64,000 nt of DNA. It comes from Cesiribacteraceae bacterium YIM B00369 (GTDB taxonomy: Bacteria > Bacteroidota > Bacteroidia > Cytophagales > Cyclobacteriaceae). The DNA lies in contig JAFMYY010000006.1 in NCBI GenBank assembly GCA_017948555.1, positions 1 through 64,000 on the forward strand, in the 5' to 3' direction. Shown here piece by piece: positions 28,487 through 37,688 of this stretch (positions within the stretch are counted from its first letter, which is position 1; each line of letters starts with the position of its first letter). Made by a program: the position numbers and the translations under genes. The notes beneath the pieces were generated by a model. That model saw nothing but the letters and a program-made list of their open reading frames with translations, ran no database searches and was not told the origin of the DNA.

Positions 28487-28888
28487 ATGAAAAAATCTCA
28501 CATCTTTGGAATTGTGGTTATTGCCATAGCCATTCTTATTATAGTGTCTACCGCAGGCGATGCAAGTTCTTATGTAACTTTTAAAGATGCCTATTCAATG
28601 TCGGTAAACGGAAAAGACAATAGTATTCATGTGGTGGGCAGCCTGAAGAAGAGTATCAGTGGCGAAATAGTGGGTGTGCAGCCTACTGCTGACAAGCTTG
28701 CCTTTTCATTTCTGATGGTAGACCAGAACGGACATGAGCAGCAGGTGTATTATAATGAACCAATGCCGCCTGATTTCCTCCGCTCCGAACAGGTGGTTGT
28801 AATTGGCTCCTACAAAGGAGAAACCTTTATTGCAGATAAGATCCTGATGAAGTGTCCTTCAAAATATCAGGAAGAAGAAGTAAAATGA
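28487..28888 (+). CDS. ccmE: Heme chaperone CcmE, CxxxY variant
   Basis: This 133-residue periplasmic heme chaperone has an N-terminal anchor (IFGIVVIAIAILIIVSTAG) and a small OB-fold domain. The heme-binding site is Cys123-Pro-Ser-Lys-Tyr127. Classical CcmE has His in place of this Cys (HxxxY). CxxxY CcmE is known from Desulfovibrio, archaea and other groups that lack CcmH, and this window likewise shows no ccmH. Heme would be bound covalently through the cysteine before transfer by CcmF. Confidence 0.92.
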   Translation: MKKSHIFGIVVIAIAILIIVSTAGDASSYVTFKDAYSMSVNGKDNSIHVVGSLKKSISGEIVGVQPTADKLAFSFLMVDQNGHEQQVYYNEPMPPDFLRSEQVVVIGSYKGETFIADKILMKCPSKYQEEEVK

Positions 28889-28895
28889 TAATGTA

Positions 28896-28988
28896 CTGAT
28901 GAGGAAAAGTGCTTCGCCGGTTTATGCCTTGCGCCAGCTACTTTCCGGGCCTGGATAAATGCAGAGCCGGTAAATCTTTTCTCATCAG
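28896..28988. repeat. Long-range inverted repeat between ccmE and ccmF
   Basis: CTGATGAGGAAAAG (28896-28909) and CTTTTCTCATCAG (28976-28988) are complementary except for one bulged G, enclosing about 66 bases. It lies entirely between the two genes. It could form an mRNA structure upstream of ccmF, but its function is unknown. Confidence 0.5.
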
Positions 28989-29021
28989 GGCCTCCACCCG
29001 CTTTCAAATTTTCAAATTAGC

Positions 29022-31562
29022 ATGATACATACCTTCATCGGTAATGCCGGTCATTTCTTTATCATCCTTTCCTTTGTAACCTCTATATTGGCTGCCTGGA
29101 ATTATTTTCAGGCAGGTAAGCAGGAGAATGAGCTGAAGAAGGAGGGGTGGCTAAAGCTTGGGCGCTGGACATTTTATGTTCACACCTTTGCTGTTCTGGC
29201 GGTTATTTACTGCCTTTTCCATATTATTTACAATCATTATTTCGAATACCATTACGCATGGAGTCACTCCAGTCGCAATCTGCCGGGCCATTATATGATC
29301 TCCTGTTTCTGGGAGGGGCAGGAAGGAAGCTTCCTGTTGTGGATATTCTGGCAGGCGCTGCTGGGAATCATTCTCATTGTTACCAATAAAAAGTGGGAAG
29401 CATCTGTAATGGTGGTTTTTGCACTTGTGCAGGCGTTCCTGGTTTCTATGATTTTAGGTGTTGTAATTCCTGGTTTGAACCTTAAAATTGGCAGCTCTCC
29501 GTTTATTCTGTTGCGTGATGCCATGGATGCTCCTATTTTTCAGATGAACCCTGAGTATGTACCTGAAGATGGAACAGGCCTTAATCCTTTGTTGCAGAAT
29601 TACTGGATGGTAATTCACCCGCCTACGCTCTTCCTGGGCTTTGCCATGACTCTCGTGCCTTTTGCCTATTGTATAGCAGGTTTATGGATGGGGTGGTATA
29701 AGGAATGGGTACGTCCTGCCCTGCCATGGATGTCGGCCGGCGCATTGGTGCTGGGTGTAGGTATTTTGATGGGCGCTTACTGGGCCTACGAAACCCTGAA
29801 CTTTGGCGGTTACTGGAACTGGGACCCGGTGGAAAATGCAGTATATGTTCCCTGGTTAATAATGGTGGCGGGGCTGCATGTTATGATCGCCTTTAAGAAG
29901 AATAATACAGCTTTGAAGGCATCTGTTATTCTGGTAATTACTTCTTTTATTTTAATACTTTACTCCACATTCCTCACCCGTAGTGGAATTCTGGGAGAGT
30001 CTTCTGTACACTCCTTTACTGACCTGGGGCTTTCGGGGCAGTTGTTGCTGTATCTTCTGTTCTTTCTGGCCCTGTCAATTGCGGTAGCGGTAAGGGCATG
30101 GAAACATATACCGGATACAGAGCAGGAAACTTCTGCTTATTCCCGTGAGTTCTGGATATTTATTGGAGCCACCACGCTGTGTCTTATGGGCTTCCAGGTG
30201 TTGTTTGCAACTTCAATTCCGGTTTATAATGCAATAGTGGAAGCATTTGGCGGTGTGTCAAACGTGGCGCCTCCAACCGATCCTGTAGAATATTATACAA
30301 AGTTCCAGTTGTGGTTTGCGGTGGGTATTGCCCTGCTTTCAGGAACGGGGCAGTTTTTCTGGTGGAAAAAAATGGATAAGGAGAAGCTGAGGGCTTCAAT
30401 TATTCCTCCAATAGTCATTTCCCTGCTTATTTCAACTGTAGCCCTGCTTGTGTCCGGCGTAAAAGAACCTTTATACATTGTATTGATGGTGGCAACCATA
30501 TATGCGGTGGTAGCCAACTTTACTATTCTTTTCGGTTTAAAGAAGCAAAGTTTTAAGCTGGCGGGAGGTTCCGTGGCTCATATTGGTGTGGCCATGATCC
30601 TGTTGGGTATTTTATTTTCCAGCGGTTATTCTAAAGTAATTTCTCTTAATAATTCAGGGCTTTTATTCAGCCGTGAATTTTCAGAGGAAATGAACCGCGA
30701 AAATATACTGCTGTGGCTGAATGAGCCGGAACGGATGCAGCAGTATGAGCTGGTGTATAAAGGGCAGTTCCAGGAGGTGGAAGGTGTTCCCGGCTATGTG
30801 GATAAGAATCTCTTCAAAACCACACCTGATCAGTACAAGGTAGTGGCAAGGGGCGATTATTATTTTAAAGGTAAAAAGCAGTTCAGCAAAGGCGATACTT
30901 TAAAAGTGTATCCTGAAAATACATACTACCAGGTTGAATATACAGATGAGGCAGGGAAGAAATTTAACCTGTTCCCCCGGGCGCAGGTAAACCCAAGTAT
31001 GGGCTTTATTGCATCGCCCGATATTCGCAGGGAGTTTGGGCGGGATTTGTACACTCACGTTTCTGTAGTGCCGGACCCTGAAGATAAGCTGGAATGGAGC
31101 GACCCGGAAGAGGTGAAGGTTCCGATTGGCGGGCAGTTTTTTATAAATGACTATGTGGCTTACCTGGATGGTGTTCAGCAGGTGCAGGAAGTGGATGGAA
31201 TGGCCCTCGCGCCTTCTGATATTGCGGTAAAGGCACAAATCAGAATAATGGCTAAAGATGCTGAATATACCGTGGAGCCTGTTTATGTAATCAGGACAGA
31301 AGATAAATCTGCAGGTACTGTACCTGCAGTAGTTAATAATCTGGCTGCCAAAATCGGGTTTTTGGCCGTAGATCCAAAAGAGGGAATATTTACTTTTTCT
31401 GTAAGCAAAACACAGAAGGATTATATTATTCTTAAAGCAATGGAAAAACCTCTCATTAATGTGCTGTGGTCAGGTACCTTTATGCTGGTAATTGGTTTTG
31501 GTATAGCCATACGCCGCCGGTATACTGAATTTCAAAAGATGCGCGATAAACAAGTAGAGTAG
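29022..31562 (+). CDS. ccmF: Cytochrome c heme lyase CcmF
   Basis: This is an 846-residue polytopic membrane protein, longer than typical CcmF (about 650). The WWD motif GGYWNWDPVENAVYVPWL lies near residues 260-280, and LNPLLQNYWMVIHPPTLFLG precedes it as in other CcmF. The C-terminal ~300 residues form a large periplasmic region (GDYYFKGKKQFSKGDTLKVY) before a last membrane segment near the end. CcmF attaches heme from CcmE to apocytochrome CxxCH motifs. The start follows an AT-rich leader with a repeated TTTCAAA element. Confidence 0.93.
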   Translation: MIHTFIGNAGHFFIILSFVTSILAAWNYFQAGKQENELKKEGWLKLGRWTFYVHTFAVLAVIYCLFHIIYNHYFEYHYAWSHSSRNLPGHYMISCFWEGQEGSFLLWIFWQALLGIILIVTNKKWEASVMVVFALVQAFLVSMILGVVIPGLNLKIGSSPFILLRDAMDAPIFQMNPEYVPEDGTGLNPLLQNYWMVIHPPTLFLGFAMTLVPFAYCIAGLWMGWYKEWVRPALPWMSAGALVLGVGILMGAYWAYETLNFGGYWNWDPVENAVYVPWLIMVAGLHVMIAFKKNNTALKASVILVITSFILILYSTFLTRSGILGESSVHSFTDLGLSGQLLLYLLFFLALSIAVAVRAWKHIPDTEQETSAYSREFWIFIGATTLCLMGFQVLFATSIPVYNAIVEAFGGVSNVAPPTDPVEYYTKFQLWFAVGIALLSGTGQFFWWKKMDKEKLRASIIPPIVISLLISTVALLVSGVKEPLYIVLMVATIYAVVANFTILFGLKKQSFKLAGGSVAHIGVAMILLGILFSSGYSKVISLNNSGLLFSREFSEEMNRENILLWLNEPERMQQYELVYKGQFQEVEGVPGYVDKNLFKTTPDQYKVVARGDYYFKGKKQFSKGDTLKVYPENTYYQVEYTDEAGKKFNLFPRAQVNPSMGFIASPDIRREFGRDLYTHVSVVPDPEDKLEWSDPEEVKVPIGGQFFINDYVAYLDGVQQVQEVDGMALAPSDIAVKAQIRIMAKDAEYTVEPVYVIRTEDKSAGTVPAVVNNLAAKIGFLAVDPKEGIFTFSVSKTQKDYIILKAMEKPLINVLWSGTFMLVIGFGIAIRRRYTEFQKMRDKQVE

Positions 31563-31623
31563 TTTATTAATGTGCCGGTGTGTTTTTCATGAGGAAATGT
31601 CATTTTGTTGCAATTCTCTGATG

Positions 31624-31650
31624 TGATAAGGACTTTGCAGGTCCTTATCA
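31624..31650 (+). terminator. Hairpin after ccmF, possible terminator
   Basis: TGATAAGGAC and GTCCTTATCA form a perfect 10-base stem with a 7-base loop about 60 bases after ccmF. No T run follows, so it may be a transcript-stabilising hairpin rather than a true terminator. Confidence 0.45.
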
Positions 31651-31685
31651 TGATATAGGAACTGGCAGATGAGCACCTCAATTAT

Positions 31686-31720
31686 CAGCACATTGGCACA
31701 TTAACTCATCAGCACATTAA
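31686..31720 (+). repeat. Short direct repeats just upstream of a start codon
   Basis: The motif CAGCACATT occurs at 31686 and 31710, with a related GGCACATTAA between them, ending 5 bases before the ATG of the DUF2520 gene. It lies wholly in the leader. Confidence 0.55.
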
Positions 31721-31725
31721 ATCCT

Positions 31726-32505
31726 ATGTTCAGAATTTCTATTCTTGGTTCAGGGAAGGTTGCCTGGAATTTAGCGCAGGCGCTGGAAAATGAAGGTCAT
31801 TGTATAGAAGAGGTGTGGAGCCGGAATCCTGCTCATGCCAATGCGCTGGTCGATCACTTATATGCGGCACAGGTTCAGACGCACCTGGATTTCAGTAACA
31901 GCAGGGCAAGTGTTTTTTTAATATCTGTAACCGATGCAGCGGTTGAGGAGATTGCGCGGCGGTTAATTCTGCCTCAGGATGCTATTGTTGCCCATACTTC
32001 CGGCACTTTACCAATGGAGGTACTGGGGCCGGCAAGTCCTGCCTGCGGTGTTTTTTACCCGCTCCAGACATTCAGTAAAGGAAGACGGGTTAAGTTTGAT
32101 GATGTGCCTTTTTGTTTAGAGGCGACAAGCCCTGAAACATTTAATCAGCTTCATAAGCTGGCTGCAAGCCTCAGCAAAAAGTTATTTAAAATGGATTCTG
32201 CAAAACGGAAGGTGCTGCACCTGGCCGCCGTTTTTTCCTGTAATTTCACCAATCATATGCTGCGCATATCAGAGAAAATTCTGGAGAAGGAAGGAATTGA
32301 TGCTCAGCTCCTGAATCCTTTAATAGAAGAAACCATAGAAAAAAGCATGGAGGCAGGTCCTGAAAATGCCCAGACAGGCCCTGCAGTCCGCCGGGATATG
32401 GAAGTGGTGGCTGCGCATATAGAGGAACTTGCCGCCAGTCCGCAGTGGGCAGAACTTTATTACCTGATTTCGCAGGATATTATCAGGCTACATAAGGAAA
32501 AATAG
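31726..32505 (+). CDS. Rossmann-like/DUF2520 domain protein
   Basis: This is a 259-residue predicted oxidoreductase-like protein. An N-terminal NADP-binding fold (ISILGSGKVAWNLAQALEN) with VFLISVTDAAVEEIA is followed by a helical DUF2520 domain (AAVFSCNFTNHMLRISE; AQTGPAVRRDM). It resembles the layout of pyrroline-5-carboxylate reductase and 6-phosphogluconate dehydrogenase relatives, but no substrate is known for this family. It starts a plus-strand group with ubiA-like, purN and purH. Confidence 0.8.
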   Translation: MFRISILGSGKVAWNLAQALENEGHCIEEVWSRNPAHANALVDHLYAAQVQTHLDFSNSRASVFLISVTDAAVEEIARRLILPQDAIVAHTSGTLPMEVLGPASPACGVFYPLQTFSKGRRVKFDDVPFCLEATSPETFNQLHKLAASLSKKLFKMDSAKRKVLHLAAVFSCNFTNHMLRISEKILEKEGIDAQLLNPLIEETIEKSMEAGPENAQTGPAVRRDMEVVAAHIEELAASPQWAELYYLISQDIIRLHKEK

Positions 32506-32603
32506 TAAATTTGCATTTATTCAGGAAAAACATGGTTACTGTTCCTTATATAATTGTAGTGCATTTTATATTTTTATAAGCAGAAAAGGGAGGGATATTT
32601 GAA

Positions 32604-33485
32604 ATGCCAGTAGAAGTACCAGCTTATAAACCGGTGAATTTTAGTTTTGGTGGTTTTTTGCGCCTTACCAGAATCCAGAACCTGCTTATTATTGGACTGG
32701 CCCAGTATTTTACAGCTGTTTTTCTCACAGGACCTAAAACAAAATGGCTGCATTACCTGCTTAGTCCTGATCTTTTTATTCTATCCTGTTCCACAATCCT
32801 TATTGCTGCTGCCGGCTATATAATCAATGATTATTACGATGTAAAGATAGATTACATTAACAAGCCACAGCGGGTAATAGTAGGCAGAGTACTTAAGCGT
32901 CGTGTGGTAATGGCAGCTCATACCGTTTTTAATCTCCTGGGAATTGCCCTGGGTTTTTACCTGATGCCAAAGCTGGGGCTGGTTAATTTTATTGCTGCCT
33001 TCTGGCTTTGGCTGTACTCTAACCAGTTAAAGCGTCTTCCATTCATCGGGAATTTAAGTGTTGCTTTCCTTACTGGCCTTTCTATTTGTATGGTGGCTTT
33101 TTTTTACGGGGAAAATGAGTTGCTGGTATACACCTACGCCCTGTTTGCCTTTGCCCTTACCCTTGTCCGCGAAATTATTAAGGATATGGAAGATCTGAAA
33201 GGCGATGCCACTTTTGGGTGTAAAACCCTTCCTATCATATGGGGTATCAGGCGCACCAAAATTGTACAATATGTGTTGCTTGCTGTGTTTGTCTGGTTAT
33301 TGATAATAATGGCCTCAGAAGTGGATAAACTTGTTCTGAAAAACTTTTTTTTGCTGTTAATTTTACCGGTTGCATATTTCATTATAAGATTAGTGCGGGC
33401 AGATAGTAGTAAAGAGTACTCCTTTCTGAGTCTTTATTGCAAGCTTTTAATGCTGGCGGGAGTAATAAGTATGATGTTCTTCTGA
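32604..33485 (+). CDS. UbiA-family prenyltransferase
   Basis: This 293-residue integral membrane protein has about eight to nine membrane segments. The two aspartate-rich Mg-diphosphate sites are INDYYDVKIDYINKP near residue 74 and DMEDLKGDATFG near 193. The family transfers isoprenyl chains to aromatic or other acceptors. Bacteroidota members close to this one are commonly annotated as geranylgeranylglycerol-phosphate geranylgeranyltransferase. The acceptor cannot be decided here. No menaquinone or heme A genes are adjacent. Confidence 0.8.
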   Translation: MPVEVPAYKPVNFSFGGFLRLTRIQNLLIIGLAQYFTAVFLTGPKTKWLHYLLSPDLFILSCSTILIAAAGYIINDYYDVKIDYINKPQRVIVGRVLKRRVVMAAHTVFNLLGIALGFYLMPKLGLVNFIAAFWLWLYSNQLKRLPFIGNLSVAFLTGLSICMVAFFYGENELLVYTYALFAFALTLVREIIKDMEDLKGDATFGCKTLPIIWGIRRTKIVQYVLLAVFVWLLIIMASEVDKLVLKNFFLLLILPVAYFIIRLVRADSSKEYSFLSLYCKLLMLAGVISMMFF

Positions 33486-33525
33486 TATTTCCACCTGATT
33501 TATTAAATCATTTAATTGTAGAAAA

Positions 33526-34125
33526 TTGAGTAAAGCAAAGCTAAAAATTGCTGTATTTGCCTCCGGCAGCGGAACAAATGCGGAGCGTTTTTTTGAACAT
33601 TTTAAAAATTCAGCGGTGGCAGAGGTAGCCCTGGTTTGTTGTAATAACCCGGAGGCATATGTTCTTGAAAGAGCCAAAAATCACCGTATCCCGTCCTTGC
33701 TCTTTACCAATCAGGAGCTGAAAGAGGCACAGCCGGTTATTGAAAAACTGCAGAAAGAAGCGATTGATTTTGTGGTGCTGGCGGGTTTCCTGCGTCTGAT
33801 TCCGGCGGCTCTGGTAGAGGCTTATCCGGATAAAATTGTGAACATCCATCCTGCATTATTGCCTAAGTGGGGCGGTAAAGGTATGTACGGCAGCCGTGTG
33901 CATGAGGCGGTGGTACAAGCGAAGGATTTAGAAACGGGTATTACTATTCATTATGTTAATAATCAATACGATGAAGGAAATATTATCTTTCAGGCCAGCT
34001 GCCCGGTAAGCCCTGAAGATGGTCCTGAGGAGGTGGCGCAAAAAGTTCATAAGCTGGAGCATGAACATTATCCGCGGGTGGTGGAGCAATTGTTACAGAA
34101 ACAGATGGAAAATTCTGGTAATTAG
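33526..34125 (+). CDS. purN: Phosphoribosylglycinamide formyltransferase
   Basis: This 199-residue enzyme transfers a formyl group from 10-formyltetrahydrofolate to GAR in purine synthesis. The phosphate-binding FASGSGTNAE is near residue 12. VVLAGFLRLIP and NIHPALLPKWGGKGMYG carry the folate-site Asn and His, and CPVSPEDGPE the catalytic Asp. No ATG precedes these elements; the only sensible start is a TTG at 33526. The next gene in the pathway near here, purH, follows after 74 bases. Confidence 0.92.
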   Translation: MSKAKLKIAVFASGSGTNAERFFEHFKNSAVAEVALVCCNNPEAYVLERAKNHRIPSLLFTNQELKEAQPVIEKLQKEAIDFVVLAGFLRLIPAALVEAYPDKIVNIHPALLPKWGGKGMYGSRVHEAVVQAKDLETGITIHYVNNQYDEGNIIFQASCPVSPEDGPEEVAQKVHKLEHEHYPRVVEQLLQKQMENSGN

Positions 34126-34199
34126 GCGAAAATGCTTGAGTTTAACTCTTTTATACTACTTGATATATTCTTAGTTTTACGCAAATTTTAAAAGAACAC

Positions 34200-35726
34200 A
34201 TGAGCCCGCGTAAGATCAAATCAGCACTAATATCAGTTTATTACAAAGATCAGCTGGAACCAATCATTCAGCTTCTGAAAGAACAAGGTGTAACCATTTA
34301 TTCTACCGGAGGAACCCGGCAATTTATTGAGGAGCAGGGAGCTGCAGTAATTCCTGTGGAAGACATGACCCAATATCCTGCTATTTTCGGAGGCAGAGTT
34401 AAAACATTGCACCCTAAAATTTTCGGAGGTATACTCCACAGGCGCGAAAATGAGCAGGACCAGCAGGAGGTTTCCACTTATGATATTCCCGCCATTGATC
34501 TTGTTATTGTTGATTTGTATCCTTTCGAAGAAACTGTAGCTTCAGGAGCAGCGGAGGCAGATATAATTGAGAAAATTGATATTGGCGGAATTTCCCTTAT
34601 AAGGGCTGCAGCCAAGAACTTTAAAGATGTAATGATTGTTTCTTCCCGCGAACAGTATAATCAACTGGAATATATTTTGCGCGAAAAAGGAGGAGAGACT
34701 GAAATTACCGACCGCAAATTGTTTGCTGCCTATGCTTTCGATATTTCATCGAATTACGATACTGCCATATTTAACTATTTTAACAGGGAAAACAGTATTC
34801 GCAGGTTAAAAGTAAGCGAAAGAGATGGGCAGGTATTAAGATACGGTGAAAACCCGCACCAGCATGCTGCTTTTTATGGTGATTTGCCGGGCTTGTTTGC
34901 TCAGCTGAATGGTAAGGAACTTTCTTACAATAACCTCGTTGATGTAGACGCAGCTGTTTCGTTAATTGAGGATTTAAAGGGAAGTACTGCATTTGCTATT
35001 ATCAAGCATACAAATGCCTGCGGCTGTGCAACCGGAAGCTCAACTCTGGAAGCATATAAGAAAGCACTGGAGGCCGATCCGGTTTCTGCTTTTGGAGGTG
35101 TGCTTGCAACAAATGCCAAGGTCGATATTTCGGCTGCAGAGGAGTTAAATAAACTTTTCTTCGAAATATTGATCGCGCCGGAATTTGATGACGATGCACT
35201 TGCTCTTTTAAAAGAGAAAAAGAACAGAATTTTATTGAAGCAAAAGCAGGAACTTCCTCAGGGTAAGCAAATTAAAACTCTTTTAAATGGTTTTATTGAA
35301 CAGGGGAAGGATAATATTGTTGATAAAGCAGAGGACTTTAAGGTTGTGACCAAAGCTGCTCCTTCTGATGAGGAGACAAAGTCCCTGGAATTTGCAAGTT
35401 TGCTTGCAAAACACACAAAATCTAACACCATCATTTTAGCTAAAAACGGACAATTGATTGCAAGTGGAGTAGGTCAAACCTCACGCGTAGACGCTCTGAA
35501 ACAGGCAATTACGAAAGCGGAAAGCTTTGGATTGTCTCTTGAAGGAGCAGTTATGGCCTCCGATGCCTTCTTCCCTTTTCCTGATTGTGTCGAAATTGCA
35601 GGAAATGCGGGTATTAAGGCGGTGGTTCAGCCGGGAGGGTCAATCCGGGATAAAGATTCCATCAGTTACTGCGATGAGCACGGGATGAGCATGGTGTTGA
35701 CGGGAGTTAGACATTTTAAACATTAA
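34200..35726 (+). CDS. purH: Bifunctional AICAR transformylase/IMP cyclohydrolase
   Basis: This 508-residue enzyme catalyses the last two steps of IMP synthesis. The N-terminal MGS/IMPCH domain (about 1-190) has IYSTGGTRQFIEEQG and FGGRVKTLHPKIFGG. The C-terminal AICARFT domain has LRYGENPHQHAAFYG, FAIIKHTNACGCA and SDAFFPFPDCVEIA. Length and order are normal, with a variable segment near residues 320-390. It is separated from mreB by an 86-base spacer. Confidence 0.96.
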   Translation: MSPRKIKSALISVYYKDQLEPIIQLLKEQGVTIYSTGGTRQFIEEQGAAVIPVEDMTQYPAIFGGRVKTLHPKIFGGILHRRENEQDQQEVSTYDIPAIDLVIVDLYPFEETVASGAAEADIIEKIDIGGISLIRAAAKNFKDVMIVSSREQYNQLEYILREKGGETEITDRKLFAAYAFDISSNYDTAIFNYFNRENSIRRLKVSERDGQVLRYGENPHQHAAFYGDLPGLFAQLNGKELSYNNLVDVDAAVSLIEDLKGSTAFAIIKHTNACGCATGSSTLEAYKKALEADPVSAFGGVLATNAKVDISAAEELNKLFFEILIAPEFDDDALALLKEKKNRILLKQKQELPQGKQIKTLLNGFIEQGKDNIVDKAEDFKVVTKAAPSDEETKSLEFASLLAKHTKSNTIILAKNGQLIASGVGQTSRVDALKQAITKAESFGLSLEGAVMASDAFFPFPDCVEIAGNAGIKAVVQPGGSIRDKDSISYCDEHGMSMVLTGVRHFKH

Positions 35727-35812
35727 TATTACTTAACGACATAGAAGTCTGTATAAATTTGTAAATTTCCAATAATTTAAAAAATCAGACTGACATTGTA
35801 TTAAAACATCAT

Positions 35813-36844
35813 ATGGGAATTTTTGACCTATTTTCAAGTGATATTGCCATAGACCTCGGAACAGCAAATACGCTTATCATTCATAAAGATAAGATAGTAG
35901 TGGACGAGCCTTCAATCATTGCGATTGACCGCAATACCAATAAGGTACTGGCCATCGGGCGTCAGGCCATGCAAATGCATGAGAAGACGCATGAGAACAT
36001 TAAAACCATTCGTCCGCTGAAGGATGGCGTAATTGCAGATTTTCACGCTGCAGAAGAAATGATCCGTGGAATGATCCGGATGATCGACAGCGGGAAAACC
36101 GGAAAATTCTTTCCTTCCACACACCGGATGGTAATTTGTATTCCGTCGGGTATTACAGAGGTGGAAAAACGTGCGGTTCGTGACTCAGCTGAGCATGCTC
36201 ATGCCAAAGAAGTGTATATGATTCATGAACCTCTTGCAGCAGCAATTGGTATAGGTATAGATATTGAGCAGCCTGTGGGCTCCATGATTGTGGATATTGG
36301 AGGCGGTACTACCGAAATTGCAGTAATTGCGCTTTCCGGTATTGTGGCAGACCAGTCTATTCGTGTGGCAGGTGATACCTTTAACAAAGATATCCTTGAC
36401 TATATGCGCCGCCAGCATAACCTGCTCATAGGTGAACGTTCTGCCGAAAAAGTAAAAATAGCAGTAGGTTCAGCCCTTACCGAGCTTGATGATGCCCCTG
36501 AAGATTATGAAATCCGCGGGCGTGACTTAATGACCGGTATTCCGAAGATTATTAAAGTAACATATTCTGAAATAGCTTTTGCCCTTGATAAATCGGTTTC
36601 TAAAATAGAAGAAGCGGTTTTGAAGGCTCTGGAAATTTCACCGCCGGAACTTTCGGCCGATATTTACGATAATGGTATTCACCTCACCGGTGGCGGGGCT
36701 CTTTTACGTGGCCTTGACAAACGCCTTGCTCTCAAAACCAAGCTTCCTGTTCACGTTGCCGACGATCCGCTACGTGCAGTAGTACGTGGTACCGGCATAG
36801 CAATGAAAAACCTCGATTCCTTCAAAGCTGTTTTAATGACCTAG
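35813..36844 (+). CDS. mreB: Rod-shape actin homologue MreB
   Basis: This 343-residue bacterial actin polymerises at the inner membrane and organises lateral wall synthesis. Nucleotide-binding segments are visible: IDLGTANTLI near residue 14, VDIGGGTTEIAVIAL in the middle, and LTGGGALLRGLD near the C-terminus. It is the first gene of mreB-mreC-mreD-mrdA-rodA. TAAATTTG at 35754-35761 resembles a -7 element, but no matching -33 was seen. Confidence 0.97.
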   Translation: MGIFDLFSSDIAIDLGTANTLIIHKDKIVVDEPSIIAIDRNTNKVLAIGRQAMQMHEKTHENIKTIRPLKDGVIADFHAAEEMIRGMIRMIDSGKTGKFFPSTHRMVICIPSGITEVEKRAVRDSAEHAHAKEVYMIHEPLAAAIGIGIDIEQPVGSMIVDIGGGTTEIAVIALSGIVADQSIRVAGDTFNKDILDYMRRQHNLLIGERSAEKVKIAVGSALTELDDAPEDYEIRGRDLMTGIPKIIKVTYSEIAFALDKSVSKIEEAVLKALEISPPELSADIYDNGIHLTGGGALLRGLDKRLALKTKLPVHVADDPLRAVVRGTGIAMKNLDSFKAVLMT

Positions 36845-36857
36845 GTCTGTCTGATTA

Positions 36858-37685
36858 ATGCAAACACTCTTTCTGGTTTTACATAAATACAGAGCATTTG
36901 CCTTGTTTCTGGTCCTGGAGCTTTTGTGTATATGGCTTGTTGTTTCAAACAACCGCTACCAAAGCGCCGCATTCTTTAATTCAGCTAACTATCTTGCTGC
37001 TTCAGTAACAGAGTCGGCTAATGAAGTGGAGGCTTATCTATTCCTGAAAGAGAATAATGAAAGTCTTGCACAGGAAAATGCTTTGCTGCGGCAACAATTG
37101 CAGGAGCTTAACCAGCGTATGGCAATACCATATACCCGGGCAAGTGTTCCTCAGGAGGTGGCGCAACAATTTAATTACGAAGCGGCAAGGGTTATAAACA
37201 ACAGCACCACCCGCTTTAAGAATTATGTGACCTTAAATAAAGGAGCAAAGGACGGAATCAGTCCAGGGATGGGGGTTATAGGAACTAATGGAGTTGTAGG
37301 AAAGATTAAATCAGTTTCTGATCATTATTCTGTTGCTATTTCCCTTCTGCATACTAATTTCTATGTTTCCTCTGTCATCAAAGGCATTAATGCATATGGT
37401 TCACTGCATTGGTCAGGGAACGACGCGCAGATAGGGAATCTGGAATTTATAGCCAGGCACCACAAAATAAATGTTGGCGATACGGTGGTTACCTCCAGCT
37501 TTAATTCTGTTTTTCCTTATGGTGTACCTGTGGGGATTATAACAGAAGTAAACCTGCCTGAAAGCGCCACCTATTATGACATAAAGGTTGATCTGGCGAC
37601 AGACTTCTCCAGCCTTCCCTTTGTTTATATTATCAAAAACAAGTTGTTGAACGAGAAAGACTCACTGGAGCAAGTAAGCTTCTAA
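36858..37685 (+). CDS. mreC: Rod-shape protein MreC
   Basis: This 275-residue protein has one N-terminal membrane segment (FALFLVLELLCIWLVV), a coiled coil (NESLAQENALLRQQLQELNQ) and a beta-rich periplasmic domain with ISPGMGVIGTNGVVGKI, the MreC hallmark. It links MreB to PBP2/RodA. The gap to mreB is 13 bases and to mreD 3 bases. Confidence 0.95.
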   Translation: MQTLFLVLHKYRAFALFLVLELLCIWLVVSNNRYQSAAFFNSANYLAASVTESANEVEAYLFLKENNESLAQENALLRQQLQELNQRMAIPYTRASVPQEVAQQFNYEAARVINNSTTRFKNYVTLNKGAKDGISPGMGVIGTNGVVGKIKSVSDHYSVAISLLHTNFYVSSVIKGINAYGSLHWSGNDAQIGNLEFIARHHKINVGDTVVTSSFNSVFPYGVPVGIITEVNLPESATYYDIKVDLATDFSSLPFVYIIKNKLLNEKDSLEQVSF

Positions 37686-37688
37686 TTT

